Source: Sandaracinobacteroides sp041675905
GTDB taxonomy: Bacteria; Pseudomonadota; Alphaproteobacteria; Sphingomonadales; Sphingomonadaceae
Assembly: GCA_041675905.1 (NCBI GenBank)
Contig: JBAYSX010000006.1
Span: 1-64,000, forward strand
Length of the DNA: 64,000 nucleotides
Direction: 5' to 3'
Part shown: positions 1 through 8,322 of the stretch, piece after piece
Layout of the letters: every line of letters begins with the position of its first letter
Numbering within the stretch: position 1 is the stretch's first letter
Translations under genes and position numbers: made by a program
The notes under the pieces: generated by a model
What the model saw: only the letters and a program-made list of their open reading frames with translations
The model's database searches: none
What the model was told of the DNA's origin: nothing

Positions 1-490
1 ACATGTGCATCGAGCCGCCCTTGCCCTTGGAAATGCCGGCGGCGCGCCCGGTCAATTCCGCCATTACGACACGCGCCGGGATATGGCAGGCGAGCATATG
101 GCCATGATCGCGATAACCGGTGATGACACTGTCCTCGCCCGGATTAATGGCCGCCTGCAGCCCGGTGACCACCGCCTCCTGGCCAATATACAGGTGGCAG
201 AAGCCGCCGATCAGCCCCATGCCGTACATCTGGCCGGCTTTTTCCTCGAAGCGGCGAATCAGCAGCATCATGCGATAAAAATCGCGATACTCGCTTTCAG
301 TGGGCGTGTGGCGCTTCGGTTCCGGCAGTCGCGCCAGCCGCTCCACGCGTGCCGTACCGGCAATTTCCGGGGTGGACATGGCGGGCGCAGAGGCGGACGC
401 GGACGTCGCAGCCGTTGCGGGTGCCCGACGGGTTCTCGTCCGTCTGGCTGCAGTTTGTCCGGTTGACGTTTTCGTCGGTTGTCTTGCCAC
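1..490 (-). CDS. pdhA: Pyruvate dehydrogenase E1 component alpha subunit (3' part beyond window)
   Basis: This is the thiamine-diphosphate-dependent alpha subunit that decarboxylates pyruvate in the pyruvate dehydrogenase complex. About 163 codons are visible and the rest runs off position 1. The frame reads EYRDFYRMMLLIRRFEEKAG, then GLIGGFCHLYIGQEA and TGYRDHGHMLA, which are the canonical E1-alpha N-terminal blocks, and ends in SKGKGGSMHM at the edge. I chose the GTG at 490-488 because GGAGGA lies six bases upstream. It gives a roughly 45-residue Ala/Pro/Arg-rich extension before the conserved domain. The first internal ATG lies at the MSTPEI stretch and could be the true start instead. eno and ftsB lie upstream on the same strand, a common alphaproteobacterial order. 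Confidence 0.9.
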   Translation of the reverse strand, partial: MARQPTKTSTGQTAARRTRTRRAPATAATSASASAPAMSTPEIAGTARVERLARLPEPKRHTPTESEYRDFYRMMLLIRRFEEKAGQMYGMGLIGGFCHLYIGQEAVVTGLQAAINPGEDSVITGYRDHGHMLACHIPARVVMAELTGRAAGISKGKGGSMHM

Positions 491-586
491 GCCTCATCCT
501 CCGATCGCTCCGTCTGTTCTAGACGACGCATGGGGCATTGCAAGCGACCTTCCGGACAAACCATATGGTTTGACCGTTACGGTAAT

Positions 587-910
587 TCAGTCGAGTGGAA
601 TAATGATCTCATCGGGCCGGACGACACCCAGATGCCGGCGCACCAGTTCGTCGGCAAAATCCGGATCCGCGCCGCGCGGATCGAGCAGCGCGATATCACG
701 TTCGAGAGCATCTTTGCGTGCTACCAGTCCGGCTTGGGCCGCCGAAAGTTCGGCATGTTCGCGACGAATATCTTCCAGCGCCAGGATGCCCGAGGTGCCG
801 AACAGGGCATGACTGCCAAAGTATCCGGCCACCAGCAGGCACACTGCTGGCAACGCGGCGCGCGATAACAGGCTGAGACCGGGAACGTGCAGCATAATGC
901 ACAGAATCAC
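587..910 (-). CDS. ftsB: FtsB/DivIC-family cell division protein
   Basis: Small bitopic inner-membrane septum protein of 107 residues. It has one hydrophobic segment near residues 14-34 (PAVCLLVAGYFG), followed by a heptad-rich coiled coil with many Glu, Arg and Ala residues (about 45-75), and a C-terminal half rich in acidic and basic residues ending DEIIIPLD. This layout is that of the FtsB/DivIC family, which bridges FtsL and FtsQ in the divisome. It sits between eno and pdhA on the same strand, where alphaproteobacteria usually carry this gene. The start is uncertain: a GTG at 910 or the ATG at 895. Neither has a clear ribosome site. Confidence 0.82.
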   Translation of the reverse strand: MILCIMLHVPGLSLLSRAALPAVCLLVAGYFGSHALFGTSGILALEDIRREHAELSAAQAGLVARKDALERDIALLDPRGADPDFADELVRRHLGVVRPDEIIIPLD

Positions 911-1008
911 GACGCCAGATATGTGTCAAGCGCCGAGTCGCCAGTTTGCGACCAATATCCATCCAAAGTGGTGGGGCCGTTCCGGAATCGGTGAAAAGGC
1001 GGCCCGCC

Positions 1009-1038
1009 CATCCCGCTCCATGACAGCGGAGCGGGATG
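1009..1038 (-). terminator. Hairpin terminator downstream of eno
   Basis: A perfect 11-bp inverted repeat (1009-1019 with 1028-1038, loop of 8) lies 14 bases past the eno stop. On the minus strand it is followed by a second G/C-rich palindrome and a TTTTC stretch (about 994-1006). It probably separates eno transcription from ftsB. Confidence 0.6.
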
Positions 1039-1052
1039 GAGCAGCGAACCGT

Positions 1053-2330
1053 CTAGGCCCGCAAAATGGACCGTCCGGCATAGATAGCCGCGTCGCCCAG
1101 TTCCTCCTCGATCCGCAGCAACTGATTGTATTTCGCCAACCGGTCCGAACGGGACAGGGAGCCCGTCTTGATCTGGCCGCAGTTAGTGGCGACGGCGAGG
1201 TCCGCGATGGTTGAATCTTCCGTCTCGCCCGAGCGATGGCTCATCACCGCCGTATAGCGGGCGCGATGCGCGGTGTTCACTGCTTCGAGCGTTTCAGAAA
1301 GCGTGCCGATCTGGTTGACTTTCACCAGGATCGAATTGGCGACACCCTTCGCGATGCCGTCGCGCAGCCGCGCCGGATTGGTCACGAACAGATCGTCGCC
1401 GACCAGTTGGACCTTGTTCCCGATGGCGTCGGTCAATTGCTTCCAGCCGTCCCAATCATCTTCGGCGATGCCGTCCTCGATCGAGACGATGGGATATTTT
1501 GCTGACAGGTCCGCCAGATAGCCGGTCAGTTCCGCAGAGGACAGGGTGCGGCCTTCGCCTTCCAGATGATAGGCGCCATTCCTGAAAAATTCGGTGGAGG
1601 CGCAATCGAGGCCCAGATAAACGTCGTCGCCTGGCTTGTATCCGGCGGCTTCAATCGCTTGCAGAATGACGTCCAGCGCTTCCGTCGCGCTCGACAGGTT
1701 GGGTGCAAAACCGCCTTCATCGCCTACGGATGTTGCGAGACCGCGCGCATGGAGGATTTTCTTCAGCGCATGGAAAATTTCCGCGCCCTGGCGCAACCCT
1801 TCGGAGAATGTGTCCGCGCCCACCGGCAGGATCATGAATTCCTGAAAATCTATGGGGTTATCGGCGTGCGCGCCGCCGTTGATGATGTTCATCATCGGCA
1901 CTGGCAGTAGTTTTGCCGCCGTGCCGCCAACATAGCGATACAATGGCAAGCCGCGCGCATCGGCGGCAGCGCGGGCGACGGCCAGGCTCACGCCGAGAAT
2001 GGCGTTCGCCCCCAGACGCGCCTTGTTCGGCGTGCCATCGAGCACCAGCAGCGCTGAGTCGATTTCTTCCTGGTCTTCGGCTTCCGAGCCGATCAGCGCA
2101 TCGGAGATTTCGCCATGCACCGCGGCCACCGCATCGCGCACGCCCTTGCCGAGATAGCGTGATTTGTCGCCATCACGCTTTTCCACCGCTTCGTGCGCGC
2201 CGGTGGATGCGCCGGAGGGCACGGCGGCACGGCCAAGGCTGCCGTCTTCCAGCAAGACATCGACCTCGATGGTGGGATTGCCCCGGCTGTCGAGAATTTC
2301 GCGGGCGTGCAAGTCAACAATGGCGGTCAT
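1053..2330 (-). CDS. eno: Enolase (phosphopyruvate hydratase)
   Basis: Interconverts 2-phosphoglycerate and phosphoenolpyruvate in glycolysis. The protein is full length at 425 residues. It opens IVDLHAREILDSRGNPT, as enolases do. Visible active-site blocks include GANAILGVSLAVARA, SIEDGIAEDDWDGW and LVGDDLFVTNP (metal-binding Asp/Glu), ILVKVNQIGTLSET (catalytic Lys) and the signature MSHRSGETED. The start ATG at 2330 gives the normal N-terminus. The gene is followed by a strong hairpin. Confidence 0.97.
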   Translation of the reverse strand: MTAIVDLHAREILDSRGNPTIEVDVLLEDGSLGRAAVPSGASTGAHEAVEKRDGDKSRYLGKGVRDAVAAVHGEISDALIGSEAEDQEEIDSALLVLDGTPNKARLGANAILGVSLAVARAAADARGLPLYRYVGGTAAKLLPVPMMNIINGGAHADNPIDFQEFMILPVGADTFSEGLRQGAEIFHALKKILHARGLATSVGDEGGFAPNLSSATEALDVILQAIEAAGYKPGDDVYLGLDCASTEFFRNGAYHLEGEGRTLSSAELTGYLADLSAKYPIVSIEDGIAEDDWDGWKQLTDAIGNKVQLVGDDLFVTNPARLRDGIAKGVANSILVKVNQIGTLSETLEAVNTAHRARYTAVMSHRSGETEDSTIADLAVATNCGQIKTGSLSRSDRLAKYNQLLRIEEELGDAAIYAGRSILRA

Positions 2331-2384
2331 GATGGCTCCGAAAGCGGGATGGATATGTGTTTTCTGGCGGTTCTTTAGGCCTGC

Positions 2385-3371
2385 CTAGCCCCAAAGCGCA
2401 ACATCGGGCGGCAGGATTTCGCTGGCTTCAAAGCGCAGGGCATCCGGCCGGTCGGCCGCCAGCAACAAGGGCGCGTCGAGATCGGCGAAACTGCCGTGGG
2501 CGGCGGCAAAAAACGCCGGCGCAATGCCGAGCGAGGTGGACAACATGCATCCGGTCATCAGGCCCAGGCCGCGCAGTTTCGCCGCGTGGATCAGTGCGAG
2601 TCCCTCGGTCAGCCCGCCGCATTTGTCGAGTTTCAGGTTGATAAAACGATATTTGCCGATCACATCGTCCAGTGTCGCGCGATCGTGGCAGCTTTCATCC
2701 GCCGCCAGCGGAATCGGGCTGTCGACATGGCGCAATTCCGCGTCCGCTCCGGCCGGTAATGGCTGTTCGATCAATTCCAGGCGGAAGCCCGCGAGCTGGT
2801 GGCACATTCGCTCGATGTCCTGGCCGGCCCACGCCTCATTGGCATCCGCGATCAGCCGGGCGTCGGGCGCTGCCCGGCGCACCGCCGCCACCCGCTCGAC
2901 ATCCCCGTCCCCGCCCAGTTTCAGTTTCAGCAATTCCCGACCGCGCACGCTTGCTGCCTGTGCCGCCATATCAGCCGGATCGCCGAGGCTGATGGTGAGG
3001 GCTGTCAGCAACGGGCGCGGCGGGCTGAGGCCGATCCGGCGCCACACCTGAACGCCGCTTTGCTTCGCTTCCAGATCCCACAGGGCCGCGTCCAGCGCAT
3101 TGCGTGCGGCGCCCGCCGGCAACAGGTCGATCAGGTCGGCGCGGGTCGCCCCGTCGGCGATGGCATGGCTCTGAGCCTGGATCACCGCCAGCGCCTTTTC
3201 CGCGCTGTCGCCGCGATAATAGATAGGCGTGCCTTCCCCGCGGCCGCGATGCGCGCCATCGCCAATCTCCGCCACCACGACATCGACCCAATTTTTCGTG
3301 CCGCGCGCAATCACAAAGGGTCGGGCCGTGTTCCAGCGTTCGATCGCGGCGTGCAAGGTGCGGGTTGTCAA
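2385..3371 (-). CDS. Dipeptide epimerase of the enolase superfamily (L-Ala-D/L-Glu epimerase type)
   Basis: A 328-residue member of the mandelate racemase/muconate lactonizing family, probably racemizing the second residue of murein-derived or other dipeptides. The superfamily residues are present in order: the KLKLGG segment (first acid/base Lys), IADANEAW (first metal Asp), ELIEQPLP (Glu), LAADESCHD (third metal Asp) and INLKLDKCGG (second acid/base Lys). N-acetyl-amino-acid racemases such as DgcA share this architecture, so the exact substrate is open. It lies 54 bases upstream of eno on the same strand and is divergent from the DUF1232 gene. Confidence 0.85.
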   Translation of the reverse strand: MTTRTLHAAIERWNTARPFVIARGTKNWVDVVVAEIGDGAHRGRGEGTPIYYRGDSAEKALAVIQAQSHAIADGATRADLIDLLPAGAARNALDAALWDLEAKQSGVQVWRRIGLSPPRPLLTALTISLGDPADMAAQAASVRGRELLKLKLGGDGDVERVAAVRRAAPDARLIADANEAWAGQDIERMCHQLAGFRLELIEQPLPAGADAELRHVDSPIPLAADESCHDRATLDDVIGKYRFINLKLDKCGGLTEGLALIHAAKLRGLGLMTGCMLSTSLGIAPAFFAAAHGSFADLDAPLLLAADRPDALRFEASEILPPDVALWG

Positions 3372-3461
3372 ACTGTTCGGCCTCCGGCGGTGTTCCGCCT
3401 GATGCTTTATGGTCTGCGGCGGATATTGCCAAATAGCATTACAGTCGTCAGAGACGCGCCC

Positions 3462-3848
3462 ATGGGATTACGCACCAGAGCGAAAGCGGCGGCGCAGAGG
3501 GCGCGGCGGGATGCGCATGTGCTGTGGATCGCAGCGCGCGACCCGCGAACGCCCCTGCTGGCGAAGTTGATCGGCGCTTTTGTGGCGGTCTATGTGCTGT
3601 CGCCGATTGATCTGATCCCCGATTTTGTCCCGATCATCGGTTTGCTGGATGAATTGATTCTGGTACCCATCGGGATGTGGATGGCATGGCGGCTGGTGCC
3701 GAAGCCGCTGATGGCGCAATTTGTGGCGACAGCCGATGCTTCGGTCGAACGGCCCGTCAGCCGCGTCGGTGCGGTGATCATTGTCCTGCTATGGGTGTTG
3801 ATCGTCGCATTTATCCTTTTGCAGATTTTTGCGCTGCGATACTGGTGA
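3462..3848 (+). CDS. DUF1232 (YkvA-type) small membrane protein
   Basis: A 128-residue protein of unknown function. The N-terminal 30 residues are basic and Ala/Arg-rich. They are followed by ARDPRTPLLAKLIGAFVAVY and VLSPIDLIPDFVPIIGLLDE, the hallmark of DUF1232. The rest holds two hydrophobic stretches, one at WMAWRLVP and one as the C-terminal anchor VIIVLLWVLIVAFILLQIF. The ATG at 3462 is preferred; the frame stays open further upstream, with an ATG near 3401. It is divergent from the epimerase and converges on ycgN. Confidence 0.75.
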   Translation: MGLRTRAKAAAQRARRDAHVLWIAARDPRTPLLAKLIGAFVAVYVLSPIDLIPDFVPIIGLLDELILVPIGMWMAWRLVPKPLMAQFVATADASVERPVSRVGAVIIVLLWVLIVAFILLQIFALRYW

Positions 3849-3849
3849 A

Positions 3850-4284
3850 TTAATCATCCTCGATGATGAAATCTTCCAGATCCTCGCCGACATCCGCTTC
3901 GCTCACCGTCCAGCCGACAACGCTCGCGCCCACTTTATGCACCTGGTCGCGATCGCCGCATTCGAGCCAATGCCATGGGGGCAGGGGGCGGCCTTCATCC
4001 ACACGGCGATAGGCGCAGGTCTCGGGCAGCCAGTCCAGCCGGGACACCAGATCAGGCTTTAATTGCACGCAATCGGGCACGAATTTCTTGCGGTTGCGAT
4101 AATCGATACAGCGCGCGGTCTGCCGATCCAGCAAACGGCAGGCGACATTGGTGCGATAGATGCGACCGGTGGTGTCGTCTTCCAGCTTGTGCAGGCAGCA
4201 TTTGCCGCAACCGTCACACAGCGCTTCCCATTCTTCAGGGGCAAGAGCCGAAAGCCGCCGGCCTTCCCAGAAACGCGGACGCAT
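3850..4284 (-). CDS. YcgN/UPF0260 family cysteine-cluster protein
   Basis: A 144-residue cytoplasmic protein with the family cysteine pattern: CDGCGKCC near residues 23-30, then single cysteines in VACRLLD, ARCIDY, PDCVQL, ETCAYR and LECGDR. This suggests metal or Fe-S binding, although no biochemical role is established for the family. It starts in a TGATG overlap with the end of the upstream sco gene, so the two are likely translated together. The C-terminus is acidic (DVGEDLEDFIIEDD). Confidence 0.85.
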   Translation of the reverse strand: MRPRFWEGRRLSALAPEEWEALCDGCGKCCLHKLEDDTTGRIYRTNVACRLLDRQTARCIDYRNRKKFVPDCVQLKPDLVSRLDWLPETCAYRRVDEGRPLPPWHWLECGDRDQVHKVGASVVGWTVSEADVGEDLEDFIIEDD

Positions 4285-4898
4285 CAGGCGACGAACCGCA
4301 GCAGCATCGCCTCCACCTTTTCGGCGGTCGGCTGCACGACAAATTCGACCGGCATGCCGTCCGGGTCCATCAGGTAGATGATGGCGACATGATCGTAGCT
4401 ATAGCTGCCTTCGGTCGCTCCGGGTGTTTTCGATGCATATATGCGGAACGTTTCGAGCGCTGCCTGCACTTGTTCGGGCGTGCCGGTCAGGCCGATCAGG
4501 CGAGGGTGAAAATGATCGGTGAATTCCGCCAGTATTTCCGGTGTGTCGCGTTCGGTATCAAAGCTGACGAACAGCGGCTGCACCTTTTCGGCACGGGCCG
4601 GTTCTTTTGCTTCAAAGGCCTTCAGCCCGGCCGCAAGGGCGGCCGTATCGGTGGGGCACACATCCGGGCAGTAGGTGAAGCCGAAATACATCAGCCGCCA
4701 TTGGCCGGCATAGGTATCCGAGGTGACAGTCTGGCCGGTTTCGTCGATCAGGGTGAAAGGCCCGCCGACGGATGCGCCGGTCAGATTGCCTTCGACGGGT
4801 GCGGGCCGCGTCTGGCTGAACGCGATATAAGCCACGACGGCCAGCACAAGAATCAGGGCCAGAGATATGACAGGAATGTTGCGGAGACGGCTGTTCAT
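4284..4898 (-). CDS. SCO1/SenC family copper-binding protein
   Basis: A membrane-anchored thioredoxin-fold protein that delivers copper to, or reduces, the CuA site of cytochrome c oxidase. It has 204 residues. An N-terminal transmembrane anchor (VISLALILVLAVVAYIAF) is followed by the periplasmic domain. The copper ligands are visible: CPDVC in FGFTYCPDVCPT and the distal His in SYDHVAIIYL. In Rhodobacter a senC gene sits between regB and regA. Here regB-regA lie a little over 700 bases away on the other strand, so the association is loosened but present. Confidence 0.92.
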   Translation of the reverse strand: MNSRLRNIPVISLALILVLAVVAYIAFSQTRPAPVEGNLTGASVGGPFTLIDETGQTVTSDTYAGQWRLMYFGFTYCPDVCPTDTAALAAGLKAFEAKEPARAEKVQPLFVSFDTERDTPEILAEFTDHFHPRLIGLTGTPEQVQAALETFRIYASKTPGATEGSYSYDHVAIIYLMDPDGMPVEFVVQPTAEKVEAMLLRFVA

Positions 4899-4960
4899 GG
4901 GCCTCCCTTATCGACTATCAGCACAATATGCGAGATGAGACAGGTTTCAGGAGATGGATA

Positions 4961-5599
4961 GTGCGGATGATTGACCGGAACCTCCGCGGACGCCGACCGC
5001 TTTTCCGGATGTTGCTGGTGCCAGCGATGATGTTCGCCGCATTGGCCGGTGCGACACCGGCGGCGGCGCAATTTTCCGACAGCTACCAGTTCATCAAGGC
5101 CGTGAAAGACCGCGATGTGCTGGAAGCGAAAAAATATATGGACAAGCCCGGCAGCACCATCGTGAACATCAAGGACCGGGACAGCGGGGACACGGCGTTG
5201 CATATCGTCGTTCGTCGCAAGGATGCGCCATGGCTTGCCTTTTTGCTGCAAAATGGTGCGGAAACCGAATTGCGCGACCGCGACGGCAACACGCCGTTGC
5301 TGCTGGCGGCGCGCAGCAATTTCCCGGATGGAGTCCGCCTCTTGCTGGCAGGCAAGGCTGATGTGGACGCCGCCAACAATCGCGGCGAAACGGCGCTGAT
5401 TCGGGCGGTTCATGCCCGCGATCTCGCCACGGCGGAAATGCTGCTGGCAGCGGGCGCCGACCCGGACAGGCCCGATAATCTCGCTGGCCGTTCGGCCAGA
5501 GAGTATGCGGCAGCAAATCCGCGCCTTGGGCGGCTGGGCGAAGTATTGGCCAACGCGCCGGAGAAAAAAGCCGTGAAATCCATGGGACCTGCACTTTGA
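4961..5599 (+). CDS. Secreted ankyrin-repeat protein
   Basis: About 212 residues. A signal peptide (MLLVPAMMFAALAGATPAAAQF) is preceded by a basic segment; cleavage after AAA is likely, so the product should be periplasmic. Three to four ankyrin repeats follow, with TALHIVVRRKD, NTPLLLAARSN, ETALIRAVHARD and the consensus AAGADPDRPDN. I chose the GTG at 4961 because AGGAG ends seven bases before it; ATGs at 4967 and 5009 are alternatives. The binding partner is unknown. It lies upstream of regB with a 16-base gap, so it may be co-transcribed with the redox sensor. Confidence 0.8.
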   Translation: MRMIDRNLRGRRPLFRMLLVPAMMFAALAGATPAAAQFSDSYQFIKAVKDRDVLEAKKYMDKPGSTIVNIKDRDSGDTALHIVVRRKDAPWLAFLLQNGAETELRDRDGNTPLLLAARSNFPDGVRLLLAGKADVDAANNRGETALIRAVHARDLATAEMLLAAGADPDRPDNLAGRSAREYAAANPRLGRLGEVLANAPEKKAVKSMGPAL

Positions 5600-5615
5600 T
5601 CAGGGCGCATGGCTG

Positions 5616-6944
5616 ATGCTGGCGGCGGTAGCGCATAACCGCCTGCCGCTGGCGCATGATCGTCCGGCGGTGCGGGTGCGCACGCTGGTGCAGTTGCGCT
5701 GGGCGGCGATCGTTGGTCAGCTTGTAACCCTGATTGTGGTGGGGCTGGGCCTGGGTTTTCCGCTGCCCTGGGTGCCGGCGCTGGCGGCGATTGCCGCGTC
5801 CATCTCGCTCAATTTCGGGCTGGCGTGGCTGCATCGGCGACGGGATCGCATCGATGGCCGGGAAGCTGTGTTGCACCTCGGGTTCGATCTGGCGCAACTG
5901 GCGGTGCTGCTGTTCCTGACCGGCGGCCTCGCCAATCCGTTCGCATTGCTGCTGCTGGTGCCGGTCACGATTTCATCGACCCTGTTGTCTGCCCGCGCCA
6001 CGGCGCTGATCCTCTTTGCTGCCTGCCTTGTGCTGGTGATCTTGTGGCATTGGTCGTTGCCGTTGCCGTGGCCTGGCGGCGACCTGAATCTGCCGCCCCT
6101 GTATCGCTTCGGGATTCTGGTAGCTATCGCGATTGGCATGGCATTTTTGTCTTTTTATGCTTGGCAGGTATCGGCGGAGGCACGCCGGCGGCAACAGGCG
6201 CTGGTGGCCACCCAGGCGGCGCTGGAACGCGAAAGCCGCATGGGCGCGCTGGGTGCGCTCGCCGCCGCTGCCGCACATGAGCTGGGCGGTCCGCTGGGAA
6301 CGATCACGCTGATCGCAACCGATCTTGCCGACTCCTTGCGCGATGATCCCGAACATTGGCAGGATATCCAGTTGCTGAACCAGGAGGCCCGCCGCTGTCG
6401 CGAGATACTGGTGGGCATTGCAGAACGGGCAGAGGCGGAAGACCCGTTCCCGGCGCTCGCACCCGCTGCCCTGCTGCGCGAAGTGGTGGAACCTTATGAG
6501 CCCACGCGCGTACCGGTGGAAATTCGCGTGCCGTGGGAGCCGGGCGCAGGGCCGATGATGCGCCGTTCCCCGGAATTGTTGCATGGTCTCAGCAATCTGG
6601 TATCCAATGCATTGCGCCATGCGCGTGGCCGCGTGCAGTTGAGCGGCGGCGAGCAGGGCGATCATATCTGGTTGGCCGTCGCCGACGACGGGGCCGGTTT
6701 CGATCCTGATCTTCTGCCCCGGCTCGGTGAGCCCTTTCTGGGGCCATCGCGATCCGGCTCGGGTAGCACCGGCCTTGGCATATTCATCGCCACCACGTTG
6801 ATCGAACGGACCGGCGGTCGTCTATACTTCGACAATCCCCCCGAAGGCGGCGCACGGGTGGAAGTGCATTGGCGGCGCACCGATATCGAAGGGGCGGACG
6901 GCGCTTCGGAAGGCGCCCTGAAAAAGGAAGGAACCTCCACATGA
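5616..6944 (+). CDS. regB: RegB/PrrB/ActS-type redox sensor histidine kinase
   Basis: A 442-residue membrane kinase that senses the quinone pool and phosphorylates RegA. The N-terminal half (about 30-185) holds six hydrophobic segments. Between them lies GGLANPF (residues 103-109), matching the family heptapeptide GGxxNPF tied to ubiquinone sensing. The phosphoacceptor His is near residue 221 in AAAHELGGPLGTI. Cys 261 in EARRCREIL matches the redox-active cysteine of RegB. The ATPase domain follows, with SNLVSNALRHA, ADDGAGFDP and GSTGLGIFIA. It overlaps regA by ATGA. Confidence 0.92.
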   Translation: MLAAVAHNRLPLAHDRPAVRVRTLVQLRWAAIVGQLVTLIVVGLGLGFPLPWVPALAAIAASISLNFGLAWLHRRRDRIDGREAVLHLGFDLAQLAVLLFLTGGLANPFALLLLVPVTISSTLLSARATALILFAACLVLVILWHWSLPLPWPGGDLNLPPLYRFGILVAIAIGMAFLSFYAWQVSAEARRRQQALVATQAALERESRMGALGALAAAAAHELGGPLGTITLIATDLADSLRDDPEHWQDIQLLNQEARRCREILVGIAERAEAEDPFPALAPAALLREVVEPYEPTRVPVEIRVPWEPGAGPMMRRSPELLHGLSNLVSNALRHARGRVQLSGGEQGDHIWLAVADDGAGFDPDLLPRLGEPFLGPSRSGSGSTGLGIFIATTLIERTGGRLYFDNPPEGGARVEVHWRRTDIEGADGASEGALKKEGTST

Positions 6945-7510
6945 CCCTGGACGAGACTCAGGAAGCCATCACTGCCCGTCCGGAATCGCGCGGCACATTG
7001 CTGCTGGCGGATGATGATAATGCATTTCGTCAGCGCCTTGCAGTTACGCTTTCGCGTAAGGGTTTTGATGTGACTGCAGCCGGCAGCCTTGCCGAGGCGC
7101 GGGAAAAGATCGGCAGCCTGAAACCGCAATATGCGGTGCTGGATTTGCGGCTGGGGGACGGCAATGGCCTCGACCTCGTAGCCGAGTTGCAGGCAGCCCG
7201 GCCCGACACGCGCGTCGTCATCCTGACCGGCTATGGCAATCTGGCGACAGCCGTCGCGGCGGTAAAAGTTGGTGCGATTGATTATCTGGCGAAGCCGGTG
7301 GACCCCGAAGACCTGATCAGCGCCCTGTTGACCCCGGAAGGCGAACGGCCGGAACCGCCCACCGAGCCGATGTCCGCCGACCGTGTGCGCTGGGAACATA
7401 TCCAGCGTGTGTATGAATTGTGCGACCGCAATGTGTCGGAAACGGCCCGTCGCCTGAAAATGCACCGGCGCACCTTGCAACGCATCCTCGCGAAACGCAG
7501 TCCGCGTTAA
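6941..7510 (+). CDS. regA: RegA/PrrA/ActR-type response regulator
   Basis: A 189-residue redox response regulator, the partner of RegB. The receiver has the acidic pocket in LLADDDNAF, the phosphoacceptor Asp near residue 68 (YAVLDLRLGDGNG), the Thr in ILTGYGN and the Lys in YLAKPVDP. The C-terminal Fis-type helix-turn-helix reads HIQRVYELCDRNVSETARRL then KMHRRTLQRIL, which is nearly invariant in RegA proteins. Known RegA targets are terminal oxidases and nitrogen or carbon fixation genes; targets here are not visible. The start ATG overlaps the regB stop by four bases. Confidence 0.95.
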   Translation: MTLDETQEAITARPESRGTLLLADDDNAFRQRLAVTLSRKGFDVTAAGSLAEAREKIGSLKPQYAVLDLRLGDGNGLDLVAELQAARPDTRVVILTGYGNLATAVAAVKVGAIDYLAKPVDPEDLISALLTPEGERPEPPTEPMSADRVRWEHIQRVYELCDRNVSETARRLKMHRRTLQRILAKRSPR

Positions 7511-7698
7511 AGCGTGCGCCGCCAGGCATCGGCCAGCAACGCGAGGCTCGCCACCAGCGACACGGCTGCCAGAAGCATGATGTAATCCCATGGGATGAGC
7601 GACCAGCGACCAATGCCGCGCCGCGCGTTGGCGATGCCGCCGAGAAGCAGCAGCGCCAGCGAGACGCCGCCAAGGATCAGGGCAGGGGTAACAGGCAT
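7507..7698 (-). CDS. Small two-helix membrane protein, unknown function
   Basis: A 63-residue protein with two hydrophobic helices: ALILGGVSLALLLLGGIANA and a second at YIMLLAAVSLVASLALLADA. A positively charged loop (ARRGIGRWSLIPWD) lies between them and RR near the end. The reading frame ends four bases inside the 3' end of regA, transcribed toward it. I do not recognise the family. The membrane-like composition and clean ends argue it is real. Confidence 0.55.
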   Translation of the reverse strand: MPVTPALILGGVSLALLLLGGIANARRGIGRWSLIPWDYIMLLAAVSLVASLALLADAWRRTL

Positions 7699-7795
7699 AG
7701 CGAACCTGCTACTCCAGAATCAGGCGAACGTTAACCTGCAGTTCAACGGCGTTTCCGCAAGCGGGGGGCATTTGTGTCATCGGTCGGGACGACAT

Positions 7796-8227
7796 GTGAA
7801 GACTATTGGCGTGAGCAGGTTGATCAGGGCATACGCCTGTTTAATGGCCGCCGCCACTCTGTTGAACACCGTGTCAGCGGACGCACAGATGCGCAAGGTT
7901 CCCGTACGGCATGCAAAACCTGCCGCGGCGGAAAACTGGGTTGCCGGTGAAGCAAAGAGCAGCGCCTGTATCGATACCGCCGACATTTCAGGCGCTATCG
8001 TGATGGACATCCGTACCGTCGATATCATGCTGAAAGGCGGAAGGAGATACCGGCTCAATCTTGCCAATGAATGCCCGCAACTGGGATATTATGGCGGCCT
8101 TTATTATCAGCCAACCCATGCCGGCCAGATGTGTGCCGGGCGTGATCGCATCATGGGCCGGGCGGGTGCCGCCTGCCGGGTACGTTCAATGGCAGCACTC
8201 GTCAATCGCCAGGCGAAACCCCGGTAG
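7796..8227 (+). CDS. Exported cysteine-containing protein, unknown function
   Basis: About 143 residues. It starts with a basic N-region and a hydrophobic signal segment (YACLMAAATLLNTVSADAQ, likely cut after ADA). The mature part carries four cysteines (SACIDTAD, NECPQLG, QMCAGRD, AACRVRS), which would allow two disulfides in the periplasm. It also has the repeated hydrophobic pattern IVMDIRTVDIML and a Tyr-rich stretch LGYYGGLYYQP. The GTG at 7796 is chosen as start without strong ribosome-site support; the GTG at 7811 is also possible. Family not recognised. Confidence 0.55.
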   Translation: MKTIGVSRLIRAYACLMAAATLLNTVSADAQMRKVPVRHAKPAAAENWVAGEAKSSACIDTADISGAIVMDIRTVDIMLKGGRRYRLNLANECPQLGYYGGLYYQPTHAGQMCAGRDRIMGRAGAACRVRSMAALVNRQAKPR

Positions 8228-8322
8228 CATCCACTTTCGCTTTCCTTTATGGTGCGAAATGGTATAGCGGCGCCGGTCGGGCGTCTTCCTGCTCGCTGTC
8301 TTTCGCATATTTGAGGATTCAT

